Below are positions 26,079-33,178 of a stretch of DNA of 64,000 nucleotides, in pieces. The notes under the pieces are model-generated. The model was given only the letters and a program-made list of their open reading frames with translations, had not been told where the DNA came from and did no database searches. Every line of letters starts with the position of its first letter. Position 1 is the stretch's first letter. The translations under genes and the position numbers were made by a program. This DNA is from Actinomycetales bacterium. Its GTDB lineage: Bacteria > Actinomycetota > Actinomycetes > Actinomycetales > Dermatophilaceae. The stretch covers positions 992,001-1,056,000 of the forward strand of contig JADJTP010000003.1 of NCBI GenBank assembly GCA_016711095.1, in the 5' to 3' direction.

Positions 26079-26260
26079 TTTGCAAGCAGGGGTTAGGGGT
26101 TCGAGTCCCCGTGGCTCCACTGACACACAGACGACCCGACACGCCCTTTCGTCGGGTCGTCCGTGTGCCATCGGCGTTGAGGCCGCCTCGAACCCCGGTG
26201 GGGTTCTGGGCCAACATGGCTGAGCGGAGCGAGCCCATGGGCGTCCCTTGGCTCCACTGG
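26079..26260 (+). repeat. Right end repeat: truncated tRNA-Ala copy plus flank
   Basis: TTTTGCAAGCAGGGGTTAGG continues with GGTTCGAGTCCCC and GTGGCTCCA. It repeats tRNA-Ala from the anticodon to the tail but lacks the 5' half, so it is not a working tRNA. One G is missing in the variable region and the acceptor has CCGTGG for CCTTGG. The hairpin TGACACACAGACGACCCGAC/GTCGGGTCGTCCGTGTGCCA (26121-26170) and the next 90 bases also match 7373-7512. I read it as the displaced native tRNA 3' end, that is, the right attachment repeat. Confidence 0.7.
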
Positions 26261-26346
26261 AGAAGGCTCGAACCCCGGTGGGGTTCTGGGCCAACATGGC
26301 TGAGCGGAGCGAGCCCATGGGCGTCCCTTGGCTCCACTGGAGAAGG
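26187..26346 (+). repeat. 80-bp tandem repeat, two identical copies
   Basis: The unit beginning CTCGAACCCCGGTGGGGTTC occurs at 26187-26266 and 26267-26346. Each copy holds two palindromes (GAACCCCGGTGGGGTTC and the one around TGAGCGGAGCGAGC) and ends with a copy of the tRNA-Ala tail (CCCTTGGCTCCACTGG). A single related copy is at 7438-7512. Tandem duplication at an attachment site suggests past slippage or repeated integration. Confidence 0.8.
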
Positions 26347-26408
26347 CTGACACGTTGGCCAGGTCCGCACAGGGACCCTGCCGTTGCACCGCTCACGTCG
26401 AGGCTCAC

Positions 26409-26433
26409 GTTTGGCCGGAGGCCGTCAGGGTAA
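26409..26433 (+). promoter_or_regulatory. SigB/SigF-like promoter
   Basis: GTTT (26409-26412), a 15-base spacer and GGGTAA (26428-26433) match the GTTT-N15-GGGTA pattern of actinobacterial stress sigma factors. It lies 49 bases upstream of the DUF6458 gene. Seen by eye only. The sigma factor is inferred. Confidence 0.4.
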
Positions 26434-26482
26434 GGACCAGATGTCCTACTCGGGCTTAACCAAAACTTCTGAGGAGTCGTTT

Positions 26483-26722
26483 ATGAGAATTGGTGGCAGT
26501 TTGGTGTTGATCGCGATAGGGGCGATCCTGAAGTTCGCGGTCACGACGTCAGTCACCGGGGTAAGCCTGGCCACGGTGGGCGTTGTGCTCATGGTTGTGG
26601 GGCTCGCAGGGCTGGTCATCTCACTTGTGCTTGCATTCACCTCTCGGCGCGTGGACGTGGTGCCTCAGACCGTGCGGGCGGAAAATGTGGAGCCGCTCCG
26701 CAGTGAAGAGAGGCGCAGCTGA
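26483..26722 (+). CDS. DUF6458 small membrane protein
   Basis: The 79-residue protein starts at ATG 26483 behind GAGGAG. It begins MRIGGSLVLIAIGAILKFAV and has a second helix (VGVVLMVVGLAGLVISLVLA) followed by a charged tail. The start MRIGGSLxLIAxGAILKFAV is the signature of DUF6458, common in actinobacteria and of unknown function. A stress-type promoter motif stands upstream. It is the first gene outside the island. Confidence 0.8.
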   Translation: MRIGGSLVLIAIGAILKFAVTTSVTGVSLATVGVVLMVVGLAGLVISLVLAFTSRRVDVVPQTVRAENVEPLRSEERRS

Positions 26723-26928
26723 CGAGGCCCAAGGCATCCTGACATAGACACCCTGATCTCCTCAGTGGACGTGACCCGGCCGGGATCCCCCGGTGCGCGG
26801 GCCATATTTGGTCACGGCTGTGTCTCACCAATGTCTGCACCTTCCTCCTCGCTACGGTCGGCCAGCAGCGACGTGGCAGTTGCCCGAACGGCTGGACAGC
26901 AAACCGCGCGGCGTCGAGGCCGGGTCGG

Positions 26929-29900
26929 TCAGAGACTCTGCGCTTGGAAGTTGCGGACCTGGAGCGTGATCGGCGCATTCGTCGCCGAACCGGACAGGTA
27001 GCTGTAGAAACCGACCGCGCCCGGGTTCTGCAGAGCCGTGGAGGTGTCCGTGGCGGTGAGCGCCCAGTCTGGCTCGGTCACGCCGGTACGCCAGATCTTG
27101 GTGCGCAGCGTCGTGGTGCCCGTGCCCACCGCCTGCAGCCGCAGGTTGATCTCGTCAGCGGGGGTCATGACGAACCCCGGTACGACCTGCGACGCAAGCA
27201 CCGTTTCGGTGCCGTTGATGGTGCGCACTAGATCCAGGCTCGTGAAGGTCGCCGAGCAGCGGATCTTCACCCGGTAGTCCGAGGTGCCGATCCGGCGGGC
27301 CACCATCGAGGTGTAGATGGTGGCGGTTGCTGCCTTGTCGTAGCGAGTCGCGGAGACAAGGTCGACGTCTCTCGCCGCGACCCCGTTGAGGTATGCCGAC
27401 GGACCGGAGCCCGCTGCCATGGACAGGTTGCCGGCGCCACCGGAGACCGAGAAGCTGCCCGCGACCGTGTGCGTCCACGCGCCTCCGACGTCCGCCGAGC
27501 CCCAGCCGCCGGTCGCCACGGTCCGGTTGAAGGCGTCGGAGGCGAGCACGCCGGCGGGGGGTGGCTGCGACACCGTGATTTCGCGGGTCGTCGAAGCCGT
27601 CGCCCCGCCGTTATCGGTGACGGTGAGCGTCACCGTGTAGATGCCGGCGGCCGCGTAGGTGCGCGAGGCCGTCACGCCCGAGCCGGTCGCGCCGTCGCCG
27701 AAGTTCCAGGCGTAGTCGCTGATCGTGCCGTCGGGGTCGCTGGACTCGGAGGCGTTCACCGACGCCGTGAGCCCCGAGGTCGACGAGGTGAACGACGCGG
27801 TCGGCGGCTGGTTGCCCCCACCACCTGCGCCGGTCGTGCCGAGGAGGTACTGCGCCTGGACCTGGCTGGCACTGAGCGCCGTCGGGTAGATGGCAATCTC
27901 GTCGACCGACCCGATGAAGTTGTTGGTCGGCGGCCTAGATGGCCAACCGTCCAATTTGTCCCCGCCGAGCCGCCAATAGCCCAGGTACGACTCGCCGGCG
28001 GTGGTGTCAGCGCGCTGCCCGACGAGCACACCGTCGACGTAGAGCCGCATGCCGGCCGAGCTCATCGTCGCCGTCACCATGTGCCATTGGTTGTTGTTGT
28101 AGGCACCGGCGCTCGAGACGGTCCTCGTATCGTTGTTCTCGGCCTTGACGCCGAAGACGACCCGTCCGGAGCCGTCCATGTAGATGTGCCGGTCGCGGTG
28201 CCCGGAGTTGCCGTTCTGGAGGTCGCTGAAGCCGAGGAGCCGGCCTCCGCGCTTGTTCGAGGCGAGCGACCCGGACGTCCGGAACCACAGCTGGGCGCTG
28301 AAGGTGTCGGGGGCCGTCTCCGTGCCCCAGTTGCAGCCCGCCGTCACGGCGCAGTTGCCCGCGAACACCCGGCTCCAGTCGTTGTCACCAAGGGCGGCGG
28401 CGCTGTCCCCGTTGAGGATGGCGCCTGACTGGCCCCAGGTCACCCCAGTGTCGCCCCTGCCGTCGATCACCCCGATGTTGGGCAAGCTGGATGACGACGC
28501 GGCACGGTCGGTGATCGTCGTCCCGGACGACTCGTTCATCGGCCAGTAGAGGCGCGCGCCGTTCGAGCGCACCGACTGCGCGTACGCGTTGGTCCCGGGC
28601 GCAGCGGCGGGGATCGAGACCGACGCGCTTGCTCCGAAGACCTGGTTCCCATCAGCGTCGCTGACGACGACCTGGTAGCTGTGCGTCCCATTCGTCAGCC
28701 CCGAGTCGACGAACCCCATAAGGGGCAGCGTCCACCAGTTGGAGGCGGCGGTCGTCGTGTGGACAGGGCTGCCGAAGGCGCCGTCACGAATGACCCGGTA
28801 GGTGAGCACGCGGCTGTCGCGGTCGTAGCCGGCCGGCCAGCTGACCCGCACGGCGGTGGGCGACACGGGCACAACTCGCGGCACGATCGAGCCGCCGACG
28901 AAGCGCGGTCCCTCCTTGGCCGGCGCGATCGGTCGCACGGCGAACCGGACCAGACCCTGCTGCCCCACGCCGTTCACCGACGGGAACTCGCCGCCGAACA
29001 CGATGTAGTCATCGTTGCCGGTCACGTTCCATCCGGCCTGGTATTGGCCGGTGAAGCTGCCGATCGCCATGTCCGGCAGCCAGTTGACCAGCGACGGGCC
29101 TGGTTCCTTCCCGTGCCAGTTCGGATAGTTGTGGACATCGTTGAGGATCTCGCTGCCCGCCGGGTTCAGTGCGTCGGTCCAGGCCTGGGCGTGCTGGAAC
29201 CGCCACTGCGCGTACTGCGGGAAGCCGCCGCCCATGTTGCCGCAGTAGTGCGCGTGCCCGGCGACGTACACGATCCCGTTGGCCATGAAGCTCGAGTAGG
29301 TGTCGCCGTGACAGTCGGTGACCCACTCGACGTCGGAGTTGCCGACCGGGACCTTGAATGTGCCTTCCAGGTTGCCGCCCGGGCCGAAGTGCCAGGTGGT
29401 TCCGTAGACGAAGGAGCCCTGCACCCGCAGGCTGCTGATGCCCGCATCATTACCGGCGTTGCGGACGGACGGTTTCCAGCTGGTGTCAAGGGCGCCAGAG
29501 GCCCCGTTGATCTTGGCCAGCCCGTACGCCGCCTGACCGCCGACGTTCTGGAACGAGCCGCCAGCGAAGACCGACGCCCCGTCGGCGGAGGTGGCCAGCG
29601 CCCACACGGTGTAGTCGGCGTTCGGGTTCCACGGCAGGACTGCCCCGTCGGAAGCTCGGTAGGCCACCAGGTTGTTGCGTAGGGTGCCATTGCCCAGACC
29701 GAGAAAGCCGCCACCGACGTAGACGCTGTCGTTAGTGGCGATAACGGCTCGGGCCTGCGAGTTGGGACCGGACGGGTTAAACGCGGTGATCAGGGCGCCG
29801 GTGGCGACGCTGTATGCCGCCACCCGCGCGCGCGCCTGGCCGTTGGCGACGGTGAAGTCACCGGCGACGTAGATGCGCGACCCGTCCGGCGACGCAGCCA

Positions 29901-30264
29901 CCGACAGCACCTGGCCGTTCAGGGTCGGGGCGAACGACGTCACCAGGTTGCCCGTGGTGATGTCGTAGGCGAGCAGGTTTCCTCGCGGCGCAAGGTTGGT
30001 TCCGGGCGCCGCGCCCGCGGGCCGCGCGTTGTTGAAGCGCCCGCCGGCGTAGACGGTGTTCCCGACCACCGCCTGCGACCACACAACGCCGTCGACCTGC
30101 ACCGTCGGCAACCGGTCTGCCGTGACCGCAGCGGCCGGCTGCACGACCGGTGCTGGCGCCGCATTAGCGGTCGGCGCTGCAACGGTGATGAACGTGGCCG
30201 CGGTCAGCGCCAGTATGGCGCCCACGGACAGCAGTGGCCTAAAGACCTTCAAAGTATTCGGCAT
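26929..30264 (-). CDS. Large secreted multi-domain protein (propeller, LamG, PKD, C-terminal jelly roll)
   Basis: The 1111-residue product starts at ATG 30264 with a signal peptide (VGAILALTAATFITVAAPTA, cleavage near ANA-AP). Residues about 50-455 are repeated blades with VYAGGRFNN, IYVAGDFTVANG, VFAGGSFQNVGG, a delta-60/beta-propeller type. Then come a fibronectin-like segment (VSPTAVRVSWP), a LamG lectin-like domain (FSAQLWFRTSG, LYVDGVLVGQ, GSVDEIAIYP), a PKD domain (SSDPDGTISDYAWNFGDG) and a C-terminal beta domain that may bind carbohydrate. No LPxTG anchor is seen. It is probably exported to bind or act on polysaccharide. The substrate is unknown. Confidence 0.85.
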   Translation of the reverse strand: MPNTLKVFRPLLSVGAILALTAATFITVAAPTANAAPAPVVQPAAAVTADRLPTVQVDGVVWSQAVVGNTVYAGGRFNNARPAGAAPGTNLAPRGNLLAYDITTGNLVTSFAPTLNGQVLSVAASPDGSRIYVAGDFTVANGQARARVAAYSVATGALITAFNPSGPNSQARAVIATNDSVYVGGGFLGLGNGTLRNNLVAYRASDGAVLPWNPNADYTVWALATSADGASVFAGGSFQNVGGQAAYGLAKINGASGALDTSWKPSVRNAGNDAGISSLRVQGSFVYGTTWHFGPGGNLEGTFKVPVGNSDVEWVTDCHGDTYSSFMANGIVYVAGHAHYCGNMGGGFPQYAQWRFQHAQAWTDALNPAGSEILNDVHNYPNWHGKEPGPSLVNWLPDMAIGSFTGQYQAGWNVTGNDDYIVFGGEFPSVNGVGQQGLVRFAVRPIAPAKEGPRFVGGSIVPRVVPVSPTAVRVSWPAGYDRDSRVLTYRVIRDGAFGSPVHTTTAASNWWTLPLMGFVDSGLTNGTHSYQVVVSDADGNQVFGASASVSIPAAAPGTNAYAQSVRSNGARLYWPMNESSGTTITDRAASSSSLPNIGVIDGRGDTGVTWGQSGAILNGDSAAALGDNDWSRVFAGNCAVTAGCNWGTETAPDTFSAQLWFRTSGSLASNKRGGRLLGFSDLQNGNSGHRDRHIYMDGSGRVVFGVKAENNDTRTVSSAGAYNNNQWHMVTATMSSAGMRLYVDGVLVGQRADTTAGESYLGYWRLGGDKLDGWPSRPPTNNFIGSVDEIAIYPTALSASQVQAQYLLGTTGAGGGGNQPPTASFTSSTSGLTASVNASESSDPDGTISDYAWNFGDGATGSGVTASRTYAAAGIYTVTLTVTDNGGATASTTREITVSQPPPAGVLASDAFNRTVATGGWGSADVGGAWTHTVAGSFSVSGGAGNLSMAAGSGPSAYLNGVAARDVDLVSATRYDKAATATIYTSMVARRIGTSDYRVKIRCSATFTSLDLVRTINGTETVLASQVVPGFVMTPADEINLRLQAVGTGTTTLRTKIWRTGVTEPDWALTATDTSTALQNPGAVGFYSYLSGSATNAPITLQVRNFQAQSL

Positions 30265-30461
30265 GAGGCCCTCTTCCCCCTGGGCGTCTTCAACGTTTTC
30301 CCACTGTCCGCTTCTCGGCGGCTCGTGTCAATCACGATGCCGCGGATCCTCGACTGAGCGAATGAGGCGGCGGGCGCCGGCTGCCGCGTCAGGATTGCGT
30401 CAAGATGCTTGACTCGGGCGATGGCGGGTGGCGTGATGGAGGTGTGAGGGTACGACGACTG

Positions 30462-31202
30462 ATGACCGAGCACCGCCTGGCAACCGTAGCGGTGGCGGCA
30501 GCAGCACCACTGGTGGTCGCCGCGGTCCTGTCTACCCTGCGGGCAGAGCTCACGCCGGCCACCGATGTGCTCGTCTTGGTCGCCGTGGTGGTGGCCTTCA
30601 GCGCCACCGGTTTGCGCGAAGCGGGACTGGCAGCGGCGCTGTCCGCCGCCCTCTGGTTCGACTTCTTCCTGACCGAGCCCTACGGCTCCTTCGCCATCAC
30701 CGACCCCGACGACATCGAGGCCGCTGTGCTGCTCATGCTGATCGGCGGAATCGTTTCCGAGACCGCTCTGTGGGGTCAACGCAACGAGGCCGGGCTGAGC
30801 AGGGAAGTGGGATACGTCGACGGTGTTCTGGCCACGGCAGAGAGTGTGGCTGGCGAACCCCGGACGGCTGAGGAACATGCCCGTCAGATCTCCCTGCGGA
30901 TGAGGGAGGTGCTCGATCTCGACACTTGCCGGTTCGAACCCGGCGGAACGGTCGCGGCGTCCGCCTTCTCGCTCAATCATGACGGTTCGGTCACTAGGGG
31001 CCGGCGGACCGTCGACGTGGACCGTGACGGCCTGCCTGTCGACGCCGTGGTGATCCTGCCCGTGCGAACCGGTGGCGAGCTCCGGGGACGGTTCCTGCTC
31101 ACCGCCGCGTCGCACGTCGCCCGCCCGAGCCAGCGGCAGAGGCGGGTTGCGGTCCTCCTGGCCGACCAGATCGCCGGGACTCTCAGCGCGACTCAGCGCT
31201 GA
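30462..31202 (+). CDS. DUF4118 membrane protein (KdpD-like sensor module)
   Basis: From ATG 30462 the product is 246 residues; a GTG at 30444 is an alternative start. Four closely spaced membrane helices (VAVAAAAPLVVAAVLSTL, VLVLVAVVVAFSATG, GLAAALSAALWFDFFLTEPY, AAVLLMLIGGIVSE) match the DUF4118 domain of KdpD-type histidine kinases, including the typical WFDFFLTEPYGSF. No kinase domain follows. The soluble C-terminus resembles a small GAF-like fold (VVILPVRTGGELRGRFLLT). It may be a stand-alone sensor. It is divergent from the secreted protein gene. Confidence 0.75.
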   Translation: MTEHRLATVAVAAAAPLVVAAVLSTLRAELTPATDVLVLVAVVVAFSATGLREAGLAAALSAALWFDFFLTEPYGSFAITDPDDIEAAVLLMLIGGIVSETALWGQRNEAGLSREVGYVDGVLATAESVAGEPRTAEEHARQISLRMREVLDLDTCRFEPGGTVAASAFSLNHDGSVTRGRRTVDVDRDGLPVDAVVILPVRTGGELRGRFLLTAASHVARPSQRQRRVAVLLADQIAGTLSATQR

Positions 31203-31268
31203 GGACAACGATCCCCGTATGCCGCCGCCGCGACGGGAATGCCGCCCGGATAGGTCACCTGAGGGCCC

Positions 31269-31754
31269 TCAACCGAAGGTCTTGCGGGCGCGGGCGAGCC
31301 GGAGCTCCTCGAGGCGCGACTGCTGCAGGACGGCACGGTCCAAGAGAGCCTGAATCTGCCCCACGTCCAGACGCCGTTCGCTCACGGCGAGGGTCAGCAT
31401 GGTCTTCCAGCCGAGAGCCTTGCCTTCGACTGCCAAGGACAGGGCCTCAAGTTCGACGACATCCGTCAAGGGCGATCTCCTGAAGATTGCACCGTTGGTC
31501 ACGAGACGGCCCAGCTTCTCAGCGCCCCAGGCGAGGTTCTCCTTGACCTTGTTGTGTGGGATCGACAGGACCTTCATGATCTCTTCGAGATCGCGTCGGT
31601 CCCCGTCGACTTCCGCGGCGAGATCGGCGACCGCTCGTCGCACCGTCGGGTCACTGTGTGAGCCAGCGACGCGATGGAAGAGTGCCGCTCCGGCCACGGC
31701 GCTGGCGTAGTGATCCTGCAGGTAGATGGCGAGCCATCTGTGGCCGTCACTCAT
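31269..31754 (-). CDS. Conserved helical protein of unknown function
   Basis: This 161-residue protein starts at ATG 31754. The sequence is helical throughout: WLAIYLQDHYASAVAGAALF, HRVAGSHSDPTVRRAVADLA, DRRDLEEIMKVLSIPHNKVK. It ends with a basic helix. The spacing of Asp, His and Glu residues in long helices recalls ferritin-like four-helix bundles, but no complete metal-binding motif is evident. It is divergent from the lipoprotein gene at 31861. Function unknown. Confidence 0.65.
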   Translation of the reverse strand: MSDGHRWLAIYLQDHYASAVAGAALFHRVAGSHSDPTVRRAVADLAAEVDGDRRDLEEIMKVLSIPHNKVKENLAWGAEKLGRLVTNGAIFRRSPLTDVVELEALSLAVEGKALGWKTMLTLAVSERRLDVGQIQALLDRAVLQQSRLEELRLARARKTFG

Positions 31755-31860
31755 GGATGCGCTCCTTCGTTGCAGGCGGGACAAGACCAGCTGGGCACTC
31801 CCGCCCTGCGCTCTACCCATACCCCTTCTGGCGCATTCAAACGCGAGTAGCGTGCGAGAG

Positions 31861-32286
31861 GTGAGCACAGTGCGGGGACGGCGCCAGCCGCGGCGACTAG
31901 CCATTGCGGTCGCGCCCGTCGGCGCGATCATCCTCTTGGCAGCCTGTACCGGACCTGGCGCCCCTGAGGCCGCACATGTTGCTGAGATGTTCTCCCAGCT
32001 CGCTGCGACCAACCCAGAGCAGGCGTGCGGCCTGCTGTCGGAGCACGCTCGGTCCAGCATGGAGAAGGAAGCGGACGCCCCGTGCACGACAGCCTTGACC
32101 GACGCGGGCCTGCCCAAACCCTCGGCCGTGCGCTCGGTCGAGGTGTACGCCACGGATGGCATCGTCGTCCTCGAGGGGGACGTCATCTTCGTTGCCCGTT
32201 TCGGCGAGGGCTGGCGGGTGACGGCTGCGGGGTGCCGCCCCGAGCCGGAGGACCAGCCCTATGACTGCGGCATCTCGGGAGGGTGA
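31861..32286 (+). CDS. Small lipoprotein
   Basis: The 141-residue product starts at GTG 31861. It has a basic N-terminus (MSTVRGRRQPRRLAI), a hydrophobic segment and a lipobox LLAAC (cysteine at about residue 30), so it should be lipid-anchored outside the membrane. The mature part holds AAHVAEMFSQLAATNPEQAC and conserved cysteines, and ends GCRPEPEDQPYDCGISGG. I do not recognise a named family. It begins a run of genes in one direction that continues to the CYTH-CHAD gene, with a stop only a few bases before the next ribosome site. Confidence 0.7.
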   Translation: MSTVRGRRQPRRLAIAVAPVGAIILLAACTGPGAPEAAHVAEMFSQLAATNPEQACGLLSEHARSSMEKEADAPCTTALTDAGLPKPSAVRSVEVYATDGIVVLEGDVIFVARFGEGWRVTAAGCRPEPEDQPYDCGISGG

Positions 32287-32292
32287 GCAGAG

Positions 32293-32376
32293 GTGAAGAC
32301 ACTGTTTGCGGCATACCTGGTCTTCGTGCTCGCCGGGCTCGCCTACGTCTTCGTGCTCGGGTTTCTGCAGCGATGA
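32293..32376 (+). CDS. 27-residue membrane microprotein
   Basis: GTG at 32293 opens a short frame (MKTLFAAYLVFVLAGLAYVF then VLGFLQR) that is almost entirely one membrane helix with a positive start and end. GGGAGGG (32278-32284) is a strong ribosome site at the right distance. The stop overlaps the ATG of the DUF6766 gene (ATGA), so the two are translationally coupled. This arrangement supports a real gene. Its function is unknown. It may assist the neighbouring membrane protein. Confidence 0.55.
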   Translation: MKTLFAAYLVFVLAGLAYVFVLGFLQR

Positions 32377-33077
32377 GCGCGCACGCCCCGCGTCGCGCCG
32401 AGCGCCGCAGTTTCCTTCGAGACAACGGGCTCGGACTTTTCTTCGGCGCGATCCTGCTGCTCAGCCTGGCCGGGCAGGCCCTCGTGGGGACCGCGGACTA
32501 CAACGAGGGCGCGCGTATCGCCGGCCTGCCGACGTTGACCGTCGGCCAGTACGTCACCTCGAGCTACTTCGGCGTGGACGTCGCCGAGAACTGGCAATCG
32601 GAGTATCTCCAGTTCCTGCTCTTCATCCTGGCTACGGTGTGGCTCATCCAGCGCGGCTCACCAGAGTCCAAGAAGGCCGAGGACGTGGGGCGGGAAAGCG
32701 ACGAGGAGCAGCAGGTCGGCCCTTACGCGCAGCAGCGGTCGCCCGCGTGGGCCAAGGCGTCTGGCTGGCGCCGGAGCCTGTATTCCAGCTCGCTCGGGCT
32801 TGTCATGGGAGCGATCTTCCTGCTGTCCTGGGGAGCCCAGCTCGTGGCGGGGACCAGCGCCATGAACAGCCGGCGGCTGCAGAACCTGCAGAACCCATCT
32901 TCGGTGCTCGACTATGCCCACTCGCCCGAGTTCTGGAACCGGACCCTGCAGAACTGGCAGTCCGAGTTCCTCGCCGTGGGAAGCATGGTGGTGTTCAGCA
33001 TCTATCTGCGCGAGCGCGGGTCGCCCGAGTCCAAGCCGGTTGGCGCACCACACGACACGACCGCCCTCGAGGGCTGA
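32373..33077 (+). CDS. DUF6766 membrane protein
   Basis: The 234-residue protein starts at ATG 32373 inside the overlap with the microprotein. It has two halves of the same plan: SFLRDNGLGLFFGAILLLSL and SLYSSSLGLVMGAIFLLSWG begin each half. ENWQSEYLQFLLFILATVWL and QNWQSEFLAVGSMVVFSIYL end them. Each half finishes with RGSPESK. Four membrane helices result. The internal duplication and NWQSE motif mark the DUF6766 family of actinobacteria and some proteobacteria. No function is known. Confidence 0.8.
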   Translation: MSAHAPRRAERRSFLRDNGLGLFFGAILLLSLAGQALVGTADYNEGARIAGLPTLTVGQYVTSSYFGVDVAENWQSEYLQFLLFILATVWLIQRGSPESKKAEDVGRESDEEQQVGPYAQQRSPAWAKASGWRRSLYSSSLGLVMGAIFLLSWGAQLVAGTSAMNSRRLQNLQNPSSVLDYAHSPEFWNRTLQNWQSEFLAVGSMVVFSIYLRERGSPESKPVGAPHDTTALEG

Positions 33078-33178
33078 CCAAGGGGACAGCGACGGCGCCC
33101 CACGTCGCCACCACCCGGCGCAGGTCACAGGAGGCGCCGGGTGGAAGGATCGGAGCAGGACCGATCGAAGGGCGGACG

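Larger units (their letters stand above)
7330..26260. mobile_element. Genomic island inserted at tRNA-Ala
   Basis: About 18.9 kb lies between two copies of the tRNA-Ala 3' half and flank. The interior has six insertion sequences, a nuclease/helicase cargo, broken genes and no core genes. The backbone octamer GTATGCCG occurs only once inside, against about 1.4 per kb in the flanking backbone. No tyrosine or serine recombinase of the phage type was found, so the element is probably immobile now, its integrase lost or displaced by the nested insertions. Confidence 0.75.

Noticed and set aside
26079..26112. A second tRNA-Ala gene
   Set aside because: Only the sequence from the anticodon to the tail is present, with no 5' acceptor or D-arm, so it cannot fold as a tRNA. 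It is treated as an attachment repeat.
7330..26260. Prophage
   Set aside because: No capsid, terminase, portal, tail or integrase genes were seen. The content is insertion sequences plus nuclease cargo.
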